This document shows positions 9,919 through 17,708 of a stretch of 53,604 nt of DNA, piece by piece. The notes beneath the pieces were generated by a model. The model was not told the DNA's origin. It was given only the letters and a program-made list of their open reading frames with translations, and made no database searches. Within the stretch, counting starts at the first letter, position 1. Each line of letters begins with the position of its first letter. This DNA comes from Ignavibacteriales bacterium (lineage in GTDB: Bacteria > Bacteroidota > Ignavibacteria > UBA10030), in contig JACPLA010000081.1 of assembly GCA_016186715.1 (NCBI GenBank), positions 1-53,604 of the forward strand, read 5' to 3'. The translations under genes were made by a program, and so were the position numbers.

Positions 9919-10362
9919 ATGCTCAAGCGGATCGACCATACGACCATAACTGTCCGGAATCTGAAGGAGTCCATTGCGTTCTATACAGACATCCTTGGGT
10001 TTCAGGTTGGCCATGAAATGTGGATCAGCGAGTCGCGGCTCAGGATTGTTTTTCTTCGCCTTGGGGATACAATCCTGGAATTGTTCGGTGTCGAGGAACT
10101 GAAAGGGGAAATGCTCTCCGACGTGAACGAAGTCATCGGATTCAAACACATTGCATTGTTGACGGACAGTGTGGACCGGGAGTACCTCCGTTTGGTTGAC
10201 AAAGGCGTGACGTTTCGCATTCCGCCGACAACGGTTCAGAGCGTACGCATCGCATTCTTCAAGGACCCGGACGGGATCGATATCGAGCTCATTGAATATG
10301 AGGATGAGAAGGGAAGAGACACGGAGGATGGCGGAAAGCAATCTGTACGAAACTTCGTCTGA
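9919..10362 (+). CDS. VOC (glyoxalase/bleomycin-resistance) superfamily protein
   Basis: A 147-residue single-module metalloprotein of the vicinal-oxygen-chelate fold. The four usual metal-ligand positions are occupied: H7 ('RIDHTTI'), E54 ('TILELFG'), H77 ('FKHIALL') and E123 ('DIELIEYE'). I chose the ATG at 9919 because the family's first beta-strand begins there; the open frame continues upstream into rbsK and has no homology there. A GGAGG lies only 2 bases before the ATG, which is tight. The substrate is unknown; its place between ribokinase and ribose pyranase suggests a lactoylglutathione-lyase-like or methylmalonyl-CoA-epimerase-like role, unproven. Confidence 0.75.
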   Translation: MLKRIDHTTITVRNLKESIAFYTDILGFQVGHEMWISESRLRIVFLRLGDTILELFGVEELKGEMLSDVNEVIGFKHIALLTDSVDREYLRLVDKGVTFRIPPTTVQSVRIAFFKDPDGIDIELIEYEDEKGRDTEDGGKQSVRNFV

Positions 10363-10383
10363 GATTCAGGAAGGGGAGCCCGC

Positions 10384-10797
10384 ATGAAAAAGAACGGAAC
10401 GCTGAACGCACAGCTCTCAAGAATCATTGCACAAATGGGTCACGGTGACAGACTTGTCATTTGCGACAGCGGTCTGCCCATACCGAGGGGGTCAGAAATC
10501 GTCGATCTCGCCCTGACGAAAGGCATCCCTGGCTTCATTGATACTCTCAAGGTGGTCCTTGAGGAGCTTCAGGTTGAAGCGGCGGTGGTAGCGACGGAAC
10601 TTGCAACGGCAAACAAGGTCAATCACCGGGCGTTGAGACAGGCACTGGAATCGGCTGGCGTGACGAATGTGAAAGATGTGCCTCATGATGAATTCAAAGC
10701 AATGACCTCTGGCGGGGGAAACATTGCCTTTGTGCGGACCGGCGAGGCGACGCCCTATGCAAACGTGCTGCTGATCGGCGGCGTGGCCTTTGATTAA
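10384..10797 (+). CDS. rbsD: D-ribose pyranase
   Basis: Interconverts the pyranose and furanose forms of D-ribose, supplying the furanose used by ribokinase. The 137-residue length is typical. The family start 'MKKNGTLNAQLSRIIAQMGH' puts the catalytic histidine at H20, followed by 'DRLVICDSGLPIP' (D28) and a C-terminal 'TPYANVLLIGGV' motif with Tyr and Asn at the sugar site. A GGGGAG ribosome site lies just upstream. It pairs functionally with the ribokinase at 8973, with the VOC gene between them. Confidence 0.9.
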   Translation: MKKNGTLNAQLSRIIAQMGHGDRLVICDSGLPIPRGSEIVDLALTKGIPGFIDTLKVVLEELQVEAAVVATELATANKVNHRALRQALESAGVTNVKDVPHDEFKAMTSGGGNIAFVRTGEATPYANVLLIGGVAFD

Positions 10798-10803
10798 CGA
10801 CCG

Positions 10804-11796
10804 ATGAACTATCGCAGCTTTGGAAGGCTTGGTTGGAAGGTATCCGAGATCGGCTTCGGTGCCTGGGCCATCGGAGGGGACATGTGGGGGGCGCAGGACG
10901 ACGTGGAATCGCTCAGGGCCCTCCACAGAGCGGCGGATCTCGGCGTGAATTTTATCGACACCGCGCAGGGATACGGAAAGGGCCACAGCGAAGAGGTCAT
11001 CGGGCGATTCCTCAAGGAGCGAAGGGAAGAATTTTTTGTTGCCACCAAGGTCCCGGCAAAGCCCGGCTCCCCCTGGCCGCTGCCGATGAATGCGCGGAGC
11101 GAGGATTTCTTCCCCGCTTCCTACGTGATCGCCGAGTGTGAGAAATCCCTTAAAAGACTCGGAAGAGACGCCATCGATGTGTATCAGTTCCACACCTGGG
11201 ATTCATCTCTCAATACACAGGATGAGTGGTTTGGCGCGATGAGCACACTTAAGCGGCAGGGCAAGATCAGAGCCGCGGGAGTTTCCGTCCCGGACACGGA
11301 TCCGGACAGCGCCGCCGGAGGAATTGCGCTTGGACGCATCGACTCGGTTCAATTGATCTATAATATCTTCGAGCAGGTACCTGCCTGGAACATGTTTCCG
11401 CTTGCAGAAAAACTCGGAACAGCGATCATCGTCCGGGTGCCCTTTGATGAAGGGGCGCTGACCGGAAAGTACTCAGAGACGACAACTTTTGCGGATAACG
11501 ATGTGCGAAGGCACTACTTCCGCGGCAATAACCTCAAGTCCGTTGTGCGCAAGGTCAATGAAGTCCGCGCTTACAAGGACCGGCATCATCCAGGAATGAG
11601 TATGGCAGACTACGCCCTGAAATTCTGCCTTACACCGCCCGCCGTGAGCACGGTAATCCCCGGGATACGGTCCGTGCAACAGGCCGAGCTCAACTGCTCC
11701 GCCTCCGACGGGGAGAACCTGAACGAAGAAGAGCTTCACGGTTTGCGGAACTTTTTCTGGCGAAAAGACTTTTGGCACGAAGAAGTGAAAAACTAA
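10804..11796 (+). CDS. Aldo/keto reductase
   Basis: NAD(P)H-dependent carbonyl reductase with a (beta/alpha)8 barrel, 330 residues. The catalytic tetrad is visible: D52 and Y57 in 'FIDTAQGYGKGHSEE', K82 in 'VATKVPAKP' and H130 in 'VYQFHTW'. The C-terminal cofactor region includes 'PAVSTVIPGIRSVQQAE'. The gene starts 6 bases after rbsD. A second, different aldo/keto reductase occurs at 36162. In this locus it probably reduces or oxidises a sugar or sugar-derived aldehyde; the substrate is unknown. Confidence 0.85.
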   Translation: MNYRSFGRLGWKVSEIGFGAWAIGGDMWGAQDDVESLRALHRAADLGVNFIDTAQGYGKGHSEEVIGRFLKERREEFFVATKVPAKPGSPWPLPMNARSEDFFPASYVIAECEKSLKRLGRDAIDVYQFHTWDSSLNTQDEWFGAMSTLKRQGKIRAAGVSVPDTDPDSAAGGIALGRIDSVQLIYNIFEQVPAWNMFPLAEKLGTAIIVRVPFDEGALTGKYSETTTFADNDVRRHYFRGNNLKSVVRKVNEVRAYKDRHHPGMSMADYALKFCLTPPAVSTVIPGIRSVQQAELNCSASDGENLNEEELHGLRNFFWRKDFWHEEVKN

Positions 11797-11800
11797 GCGC

Positions 11801-11832
11801 GGTCTGCGACCCTCCGCGCCTCTGCGTTGAAA
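11801..11832. repeat. Solo arm of the CGCAGAGG repeat
   Basis: The short gap between the aldo/keto reductase and the next glycosidase contains, on the reverse strand, 'TTCAACGCAGAGGCGCGGAG' followed by 'GGTCGCAGACC'. This closely matches the left arm of the inverted-repeat element at 41840-41993. Only one arm is present, so it looks like a relic or an unpaired copy of that dispersed element. Confidence 0.5.
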
Positions 11833-11882
11833 CGTTGCTTAATAAACGTCGGGAATCCGGTAAGCTACAACTACAGAAAGAT

Positions 11883-13325
11883 ATGGCCCCCCACATGACC
11901 ACGATCAGATCTGCCGCATTGTTGTTGATCCTTGCGGCGGCGACATTGCCGGCCCAGGACAGATTCATATATGACAAACTGCTCCGTCCGCCCGGCGCCG
12001 CATTCTATCAAACGCCCATTGGCCTGTGCGAAGACTACCCCGAGGAAACAACAACTCTCGAGATTATCCGGAAAGACATGGAGCTCCTGAAACGCTCCGG
12101 CATCAATCTCCTTCGCATCAGTTTCGGCTGGGATGCCATCGAGGCGCAGAAAGACGAATACGACTGGCTGTTCTGGGACGACTATGTTCGCATTGCGGCC
12201 GAAGAATACGGCATCACCCTTATTCCATACATCTGTTATACCCCCATGTGGAATTCCACGGGCGACACAACGAACTTCTGGAACCACACGCCGAAAGACT
12301 ATGAGGAATTCGGCCAGTTCGTGTACGATCTGGTGATGCGATACAAGAAATGGATCAAGTCGTGGGAATTGTGGAACGAGCCCGATATCCATTGGTACTG
12401 GTCCGGAGACTCGAAGGACCTCGCCCGGTTGACGAAGATCGGATCCCAGGCGGTGAGAAAAGCCGATCCGGACGCACTGGTCGTCCTCGCGGGGCTGGCC
12501 CATGATGTCAATTTCACCAAATCGCTCTTCCGGGATCACGGGATCAGCCCGTATGTTAATGTCGTCAACATCCACAATTACTATGAAACCTGGTCGGGCA
12601 CGCCGAATGAGAATGTGACGGATTATGTGAACGCGGTGGCGGATGTCGTCCAGATGTACGGGGACGATCAGTCCATCTGGATGGCGGAGGTTGGATACAG
12701 CACGTTCAGAATGAACGGCAGGATCTCGGAATCGTATACGGCCTTGCACGACTATGAGCATACGCCGCGCTACCAGGCCGTGCACCTTGTGCGCACGCTG
12801 ACGATGCTCCTCTCGACCGAAAAACTTGCGGCAATTGCCTGGTATGAAATCAAAGACCTCACGTCTCATGAAGACGTCATTGGCGATGACAACAACCGCC
12901 ACCTGGGTGTTGCGACGCTGCATCACGAAGCCAAACCCGCAGAACACGCGCTGGCATTTTCCAACCGGTTGTTTTCGAAAAAAATTCGTTCCATTGATGC
13001 GCAAACCGTTGTGACAAAGCGCGCCGGCGGCGATGCCGTTATCCATGCATTTGAGCAGGAAGACGGCAATGTGATCGTGGTGGGTTGGCTCCGGACGTTT
13101 GTGCGGGGCACAAGAACCAATGGGATGACCGGGTCCATGAAAGATACGCGTTCGGAGGTGGTCGATGTCCGCCTCCCGGCGAAGCTCAGGGGTACTGTTG
13201 CTGCATTCGACGACCAGGGATCAAGAACCGCTGCGCCAAAGGTCGAGCGCAGCGCCAGGGAAACAACGATCAGGGGCTGGACCCTGCGCGGCGGAGAAGT
13301 TTCCATCATAACACTATCAAAATGA
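11883..13325 (+). CDS. Exported clan GH-A glycoside hydrolase (GH39/GH5-like)
   Basis: A 480-residue retaining glycosidase. From the ATG at 11883 (an in-frame ATG at 11895 is also possible) the N-terminus has a hydrophobic signal peptide ending near 'ATLPAQD'. The barrel shows 'LLRISFGWDAIE', the acid/base E166 in 'SWELWNEPDIHWYW' and the nucleophile E269 in 'SIWMAEVGYST'. The C-terminal ~110 residues form a small beta domain. The open frame extends upstream, but that stretch lies in the repeat relic and is not coding. The family is clear at clan level; assignment to GH39, GH5 or a related family and the substrate are not certain. Confidence 0.8.
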   Translation: MAPHMTTIRSAALLLILAAATLPAQDRFIYDKLLRPPGAAFYQTPIGLCEDYPEETTTLEIIRKDMELLKRSGINLLRISFGWDAIEAQKDEYDWLFWDDYVRIAAEEYGITLIPYICYTPMWNSTGDTTNFWNHTPKDYEEFGQFVYDLVMRYKKWIKSWELWNEPDIHWYWSGDSKDLARLTKIGSQAVRKADPDALVVLAGLAHDVNFTKSLFRDHGISPYVNVVNIHNYYETWSGTPNENVTDYVNAVADVVQMYGDDQSIWMAEVGYSTFRMNGRISESYTALHDYEHTPRYQAVHLVRTLTMLLSTEKLAAIAWYEIKDLTSHEDVIGDDNNRHLGVATLHHEAKPAEHALAFSNRLFSKKIRSIDAQTVVTKRAGGDAVIHAFEQEDGNVIVVGWLRTFVRGTRTNGMTGSMKDTRSEVVDVRLPAKLRGTVAAFDDQGSRTAAPKVERSARETTIRGWTLRGGEVSIITLSK

Positions 13326-13334
13326 GGCGCGATC

Positions 13335-13802
13335 ATGAAGCTGAAGGTCCTCGAGGCGACACCCGACTCATTCGGAAAATTCGGAAGTGTGTTCAAGGTC
13401 CCGCGGTCAAAACCGCTTGCTGAAACCGACCAGTTCAGGTACTGGTCGGATATCGCCGAATACAAAATCAACGGAGCGACCGAGATCGGCTGGTGTACGG
13501 TCTTCCGACATACCGAGCCGGTAGTCACGGGCGTCGAGCGGCATCTCAGTACTCCGGAGATCCTCATTCCGGTCGACGCTCCGTTCATCCTTCCCGTTAT
13601 GAAGGAGGGTGAAGGGGTGGACACGCTCGAGGCCTTCCGAGTGAACGTGGGAGAAGCCGTTATCATCGGTGACGGCATCTGGCATGCACCCTGCATCCCG
13701 GTCGGCAAACGCGAATCTTCCTATTTCGTCATCTTCCGGAAAGGTACGCCTCAGGAAGACGTGATCAAGAAGGAAATCCCACGGGTTGTCGTAGAAGAAT
13801 AG
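13335..13802 (+). CDS. Ureidoglycolate lyase-like (AllA/DUF4867-type) cupin
   Basis: A 155-residue protein with the beta-barrel layout of ureidoglycolate lyase: 'VERHLSTPEILIPVDAPFI', then 'EAFRVNVGEAVIIGDGIWHA' with the family's conserved Gly-rich and Trp-His turn, then 'CIPVG'. AllA releases urea from ureidoglycolate in purine breakdown, but no other allantoin-pathway gene is in the window and the flanking genes are glycosidases. In carbohydrate loci, relatives of this fold are probably sugar-acid or sugar-modifying enzymes. I therefore give the family, not the reaction. It follows the upstream glycosidase after 9 bases. Confidence 0.65.
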   Translation: MKLKVLEATPDSFGKFGSVFKVPRSKPLAETDQFRYWSDIAEYKINGATEIGWCTVFRHTEPVVTGVERHLSTPEILIPVDAPFILPVMKEGEGVDTLEAFRVNVGEAVIIGDGIWHAPCIPVGKRESSYFVIFRKGTPQEDVIKKEIPRVVVEE

Positions 13803-13840
13803 CGGGCCGGAAAAGAGTCTATCGTGACCCATGAGCCATT

Positions 13841-15523
13841 ATGAACCTGCATACCGCAGCCACAGAACGAATTTCGATTACCTTCGAATCCGATTCCTTC
13901 CGAATCAGGGAGATCCGTAACCTCCAAACGGGGTCAATCCTTTCCGCGGGAGGAACGCAGGCATTTCTTGTCAGAACTCCGCTCGAGCTTTTCGAGCCGA
14001 CGATCCTTACACGCCTCCGGCGCGTTTCTCCGATAGTCGGCGGTTTCCGGATCACCCTCACAGACGATTCGCGTAAATATCTCCTTGACCTTTCCATCAC
14101 TCCCTCACAGGACGGCCTGAAGTTCCACGCTTCGTTGAAGGCGCCCAAACCCGTGTGGCTTCTCGAATGGAAACTGGGCGGGCTGAGACTCGATGAAGTG
14201 ATCGTTCCGGCGCTGGGCGGCCAGGTCCTGACCCGGCAAATGCCCGTCGATGCCGCTCTGTCGTACAAGTATCCTTTCTGGTGGAATGCACAATTCGTTC
14301 TCGGTACGGCGGAAAGAGGCGGGCTCTGGATCAGGACGAAGGATGACGGACCCAATTTCAAGCTTCTGCGCGTAAAACGCCAGAAGGAAACTTTTGAAAT
14401 AACGTACGGATTCGAGGCAAATGCGCCTATACGATCGAGAACTCTGGAGGCGGAGTGGTTTGTCGATGCATACGAGGGTTCCTGGACCGGCCCCGTCGAC
14501 ATTCACAGGAGATGGATGGAGGAAGCGTTTGGCCTTGTTCCGGTGACGCAAAATCCGCATGTTCCGTCCTGGGCGAAAGACATCAATTTTGTGCTCGAGA
14601 TGTGGGGAGTGACGAAGGAGCGACCGGAACCGCTCCACACGTTCGACGCCATGATCGAACGGCTTGATGCCTGGAAACAACTTCACGATCCCCGAAAGAC
14701 CCTGGTGTATCTTCCCGGGTTCGCCATGCACGGCATCGATTCTCAGGCGCCGGATTATTTCCCGAGCAAACTCCTGGGCGGCGACGGCGGGTTCAGGAAA
14801 CTCGTGAAGAAAGCGCACAGCGACGGATACCGGGTCATGATCCATACGAACGTGCTGGCGATGACGTTTACCCACCGGCACTATCCGAAGTTCAGGAAGC
14901 ATCAAGTCGTGGATCTGTTCGGACGGCCGCAGGGCTGGGGGCTCGACATGGACGGTGATTGGCTCGCGGAACCGTACTTTGCCTATATCAACCCGGGGGC
15001 GAAACAATGGGGCGATCTGATGCAAAAGGTTATCGGAAACCTTATTAGGAAATACCGAATCGATGGGGTGTTCCTGGACCAGACTCTCCTGGCATTCAAC
15101 GTCAGCCGGGGTCCCAATTTTCTAGCGGGAATGAGGTCGCACATCCTTCGTCTCCAAAAAGCATTTCCGCGTATTCTCTTCGCGGGAGAGGGCCTGCACG
15201 AGCAGGTTGTCAGTGCTCTTCCGCTTGCCCAGATTCACGGCATCGACAGCATTGCCGAGGTCCATGCCATGGACGGCGCCGTTCCATGGAGGCAGGCGCA
15301 TCCGGTATCCGTGCGGCTCTTCGGCCAGTACACGCGCTTTGTCGCCCATCTGCTCACAAAACATCCCTCGCATCCCATGTTTCGATTGCAGGAGGAGGCC
15401 TACGGTCGTCTTGGGGTCGTCCCGGCGCTTTGCCTCTATAATAATGAGCAGCAGATGGACATGCCGGAAACACGGGCGATGCTCAGGCGAGCGAACGAAT
15501 TAGCTACAGGGGAAAAACCATGA
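13841..15523 (+). CDS. DUF6259-like glycoside hydrolase
   Basis: A 560-residue cytoplasm-type protein (no signal peptide). Residues 1-220 form a beta-sandwich like the N-terminal domain of GH36- or GH101-related enzymes. Residues about 240-530 form a barrel containing 'SDGYRVMIHTNVLAMTF', 'KYRIDGVFLDQTLLAFN' with a candidate nucleophile Asp, and 'RILFAGEGLHEQ' with a candidate acid/base Glu. This pattern fits the uncharacterised DUF6259 group. The stop overlaps the next start by 4 bases (ATGA at 15520). Catalytic roles are inferred by position only. Confidence 0.6.
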   Translation: MNLHTAATERISITFESDSFRIREIRNLQTGSILSAGGTQAFLVRTPLELFEPTILTRLRRVSPIVGGFRITLTDDSRKYLLDLSITPSQDGLKFHASLKAPKPVWLLEWKLGGLRLDEVIVPALGGQVLTRQMPVDAALSYKYPFWWNAQFVLGTAERGGLWIRTKDDGPNFKLLRVKRQKETFEITYGFEANAPIRSRTLEAEWFVDAYEGSWTGPVDIHRRWMEEAFGLVPVTQNPHVPSWAKDINFVLEMWGVTKERPEPLHTFDAMIERLDAWKQLHDPRKTLVYLPGFAMHGIDSQAPDYFPSKLLGGDGGFRKLVKKAHSDGYRVMIHTNVLAMTFTHRHYPKFRKHQVVDLFGRPQGWGLDMDGDWLAEPYFAYINPGAKQWGDLMQKVIGNLIRKYRIDGVFLDQTLLAFNVSRGPNFLAGMRSHILRLQKAFPRILFAGEGLHEQVVSALPLAQIHGIDSIAEVHAMDGAVPWRQAHPVSVRLFGQYTRFVAHLLTKHPSHPMFRLQEEAYGRLGVVPALCLYNNEQQMDMPETRAMLRRANELATGEKP

Positions 15524-16674
15524 AAACCATCCGGGCGGGCGTCATTGGAACAGGGTTTATCGGGCCCGCGCATGTCGAGGCCCTTGGCAGAATCGGTGGA
15601 GTTCGGGTTGTCGCCATCAGCTCACGTTCGCACGATCGCGCCCGTGCCCTGGCGGAAAAGGCAGGCGCCCATCTGGTCTATGCGGACTGGAAAAAACTCG
15701 TTGCAGATCCTGCCGTGGAAGTTGTGCACAACTGCACTCCGAACAATCTCCATTTTGAGATCAACAAGGCGGCGATCCTCGCAGGGAAGCATGTCGTTTC
15801 GGAAAAGCCCCTGACGATGACGGCCGGGGAGTCGGCAGAGCTCCTCCGGCTTGCGGAGAAGAGCGGAATCGTTCACGCCGTGAATTACAACTACCGGTTC
15901 TATCCGTTGATCCAGCATGCCCGTGCCATGGTTCAAGGCAGGGAACTTGGCGAGGTGTATCTGGTGCATGGCCATTATCTTCAGGATTGGCTGTACTACG
16001 ATACGGATTACAACTGGCGGCTGGAATGGAAGTTGAGCGGTAAATCACGCGCCGTTGCCGACATCGGGACGCACTGGTGCGACCTTGTGCAGTTTATCAC
16101 GGGATTGAGGATCACAAGCGTCTTTGCGGATCTTGTGACCGTTCATCGAAAACGGAGAAAGCCCCGCACAGTCGTCGAAACGTTCAAAGGAAAGGAATCG
16201 AAAGCATCCCGTTCAACCGGCGTGCGGATCGACACGGAGGACGCCGGCATTGTGATGGTCCGGTTTGAGAACGGCACCCGCGGCGTGTTTACGGTTTCAC
16301 AGGTATCCGCCGGCCGCAAGAACCGTGAGTGGTTTGAGATCGACGGGAGCAAAAAAGCGCTTGCGTGGAATCAGGAAGAGCCGAATTCGTTGTGGGTGGG
16401 GTACCGCGACCGTCCCAATGAAATCGTCATCAAGGATCCGGCCCTGCTGCACGAATCGGTCAGGAAATATGCCCACTATCCGGGAGGACATCCGGAGGGA
16501 TATCCGGAGGGTCCCATGAACCTTTTCATGAATGTGTACCAATTCATACGCGAGCGTAAAGATCCCCGCAAGTCAAAGCCGGATTTCCCCACATTCCACG
16601 ACGGCCATTGGGAAAACCGCGTCATTGCGGCCGTCCTGAAAAGCAACAAGAAACGTACATGGATCAATGTATGA
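15520..16674 (+). CDS. Gfo/Idh/MocA family NAD(P)-dependent oxidoreductase
   Basis: A 384-residue sugar dehydrogenase. The Rossmann motif 'AGVIGTGFIGPAHVEAL' is at residues 6-22, the conserved 'EKP' with catalytic K96 is in 'HVVSEKPLTM', and the second signature 'ADIGTHWCDLV' gives D181 and H185. Start codon and preceding stop share ATGA. It is followed 16 bases later by a sugar isomerase/epimerase; such pairs oxidise a sugar hydroxyl (often C3) and then epimerise or eliminate. Known examples include inositol catabolism and C-glycoside cleavage. Which applies here is open. Confidence 0.85.
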   Translation: MKTIRAGVIGTGFIGPAHVEALGRIGGVRVVAISSRSHDRARALAEKAGAHLVYADWKKLVADPAVEVVHNCTPNNLHFEINKAAILAGKHVVSEKPLTMTAGESAELLRLAEKSGIVHAVNYNYRFYPLIQHARAMVQGRELGEVYLVHGHYLQDWLYYDTDYNWRLEWKLSGKSRAVADIGTHWCDLVQFITGLRITSVFADLVTVHRKRRKPRTVVETFKGKESKASRSTGVRIDTEDAGIVMVRFENGTRGVFTVSQVSAGRKNREWFEIDGSKKALAWNQEEPNSLWVGYRDRPNEIVIKDPALLHESVRKYAHYPGGHPEGYPEGPMNLFMNVYQFIRERKDPRKSKPDFPTFHDGHWENRVIAAVLKSNKKRTWINV

Positions 16675-16690
16675 AACGCAGAGGTGAATC

Positions 16691-17614
16691 ATGAAAATCG
16701 GATTCCTGACGGCCTGCCTGCCGCAGGTTCCATTGAAGGACCTTGTGCCCTGGGCGTCGCAACAGGGATTCCGGACCCTTGAGCTGGCGGCCTGGCCGGT
16801 AAAATCAACCCGCGACTACCAGGCGAGGCAGCTCGATGCAGCATCGCTCAACAAGGAAGAGGCCCGGCAAATCAGGGAATTGTTTGCATCCCATTCGATG
16901 GGAATTTCCGCCCTCGCCTATTATGACAACAACCTCGACAAGAGTTTGAAGAAGAGGAAATATTATCTCGATCACCTGAAAAAAGTGATCAAGGCCGCAT
17001 CCATGCTGGAGGTGAACCTGGTGGGTACGTTTGTCGGCGGCAGGGCCGACAAATCTCCCGGCGAGAACATGAAGGAGATCGGCAAGGAAATGAGGAAGGT
17101 GGTGAAGTACGCAGAGGACCGCGGCGTCCGGATCATGATCGAGAACTGTCCGATGGACGGATGGCAACGGTTCAATCTGCCCGGGAACTTCGCGTACTCG
17201 CCAGAGCTTTGGGAGGCCCTGTTCAATGAAGTCCCGTCGCAGAACTTCGGTCTGAATTTCGATCCGTCGCATCTCTACTGGCTCGGGATTGACTACAACC
17301 GCGCCGCCAAAGAATTCGGTCCGCGAATCTTCCACGCTCATGCGAAGGACTGCGAATTCCTTCCGGAAGGTGTGTATAGGTACGGGATCTTCGGAAAGCA
17401 GATCGATCCAACACCGTGGCAGTCCGGCTGGTGGCGTTACCGGATGCCCGGAATGGGGAAAGTGGACTGGATGAGGTTCATTCAAACCCTGAAAAGCGCC
17501 GGGTATGATCATATCCTGTCCATCGAGCATGAAGATCCCGAGTGGGAGGGCACGGAAGAGAAGGTGAAGAAGGGATTGCAGATGGGGAGGGAGTTTCTGG
17601 CAGGACTTTTGTAA
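16691..17614 (+). CDS. Sugar phosphate isomerase/epimerase (xylose-isomerase-like TIM barrel)
   Basis: A 307-residue member of the AP-endonuclease-2 / xylose-isomerase-like barrel family. Expected metal ligands are visible: E151 in 'VRIMIENCPMDGW', D191 in 'LNFDPSHLYW', H217 in 'IFHAHAKD' and a C-terminal Glu in 'LSIEHEDPEW'. An AGGTG ribosome site precedes the ATG. It is the likely partner of the Gfo/Idh/MocA dehydrogenase upstream. A second member of the family is at 29422. Confidence 0.85.
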   Translation: MKIGFLTACLPQVPLKDLVPWASQQGFRTLELAAWPVKSTRDYQARQLDAASLNKEEARQIRELFASHSMGISALAYYDNNLDKSLKKRKYYLDHLKKVIKAASMLEVNLVGTFVGGRADKSPGENMKEIGKEMRKVVKYAEDRGVRIMIENCPMDGWQRFNLPGNFAYSPELWEALFNEVPSQNFGLNFDPSHLYWLGIDYNRAAKEFGPRIFHAHAKDCEFLPEGVYRYGIFGKQIDPTPWQSGWWRYRMPGMGKVDWMRFIQTLKSAGYDHILSIEHEDPEWEGTEEKVKKGLQMGREFLAGLL

Positions 17615-17645
17615 CCTTTCCAAGGTTAAGCCCTGGTAGGGTTAC
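17611..17645. promoter_or_regulatory. Inverted repeat upstream of the GH42 gene (possible operator)
   Basis: A perfect 7-bp inverted repeat with a 3-base spacer (TAACCTT, 17612-17618; AAGGTTA, 17622-17628) begins at the stop codon of the isomerase gene. A second pairing, GTAACC (17611-17616) with GGTTAC (17640-17645), overlaps it. No U-tract follows, so it does not look like an intrinsic terminator. This ~94-base gap is one of the few places in the operon with room for an internal promoter and operator. Confidence 0.3.
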
Positions 17646-17708
17646 AACTTTGATGCCACAAAAACGAAGATAACGGCCAAAAAAGACAGACACCCAAACC
17701 CGTTGGCT

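Noticed and set aside
11871-13046. A 391-codon reverse-strand open frame
   Set aside because: Antisense to the clan-A glycosidase with conserved catalytic motifs on the + strand.
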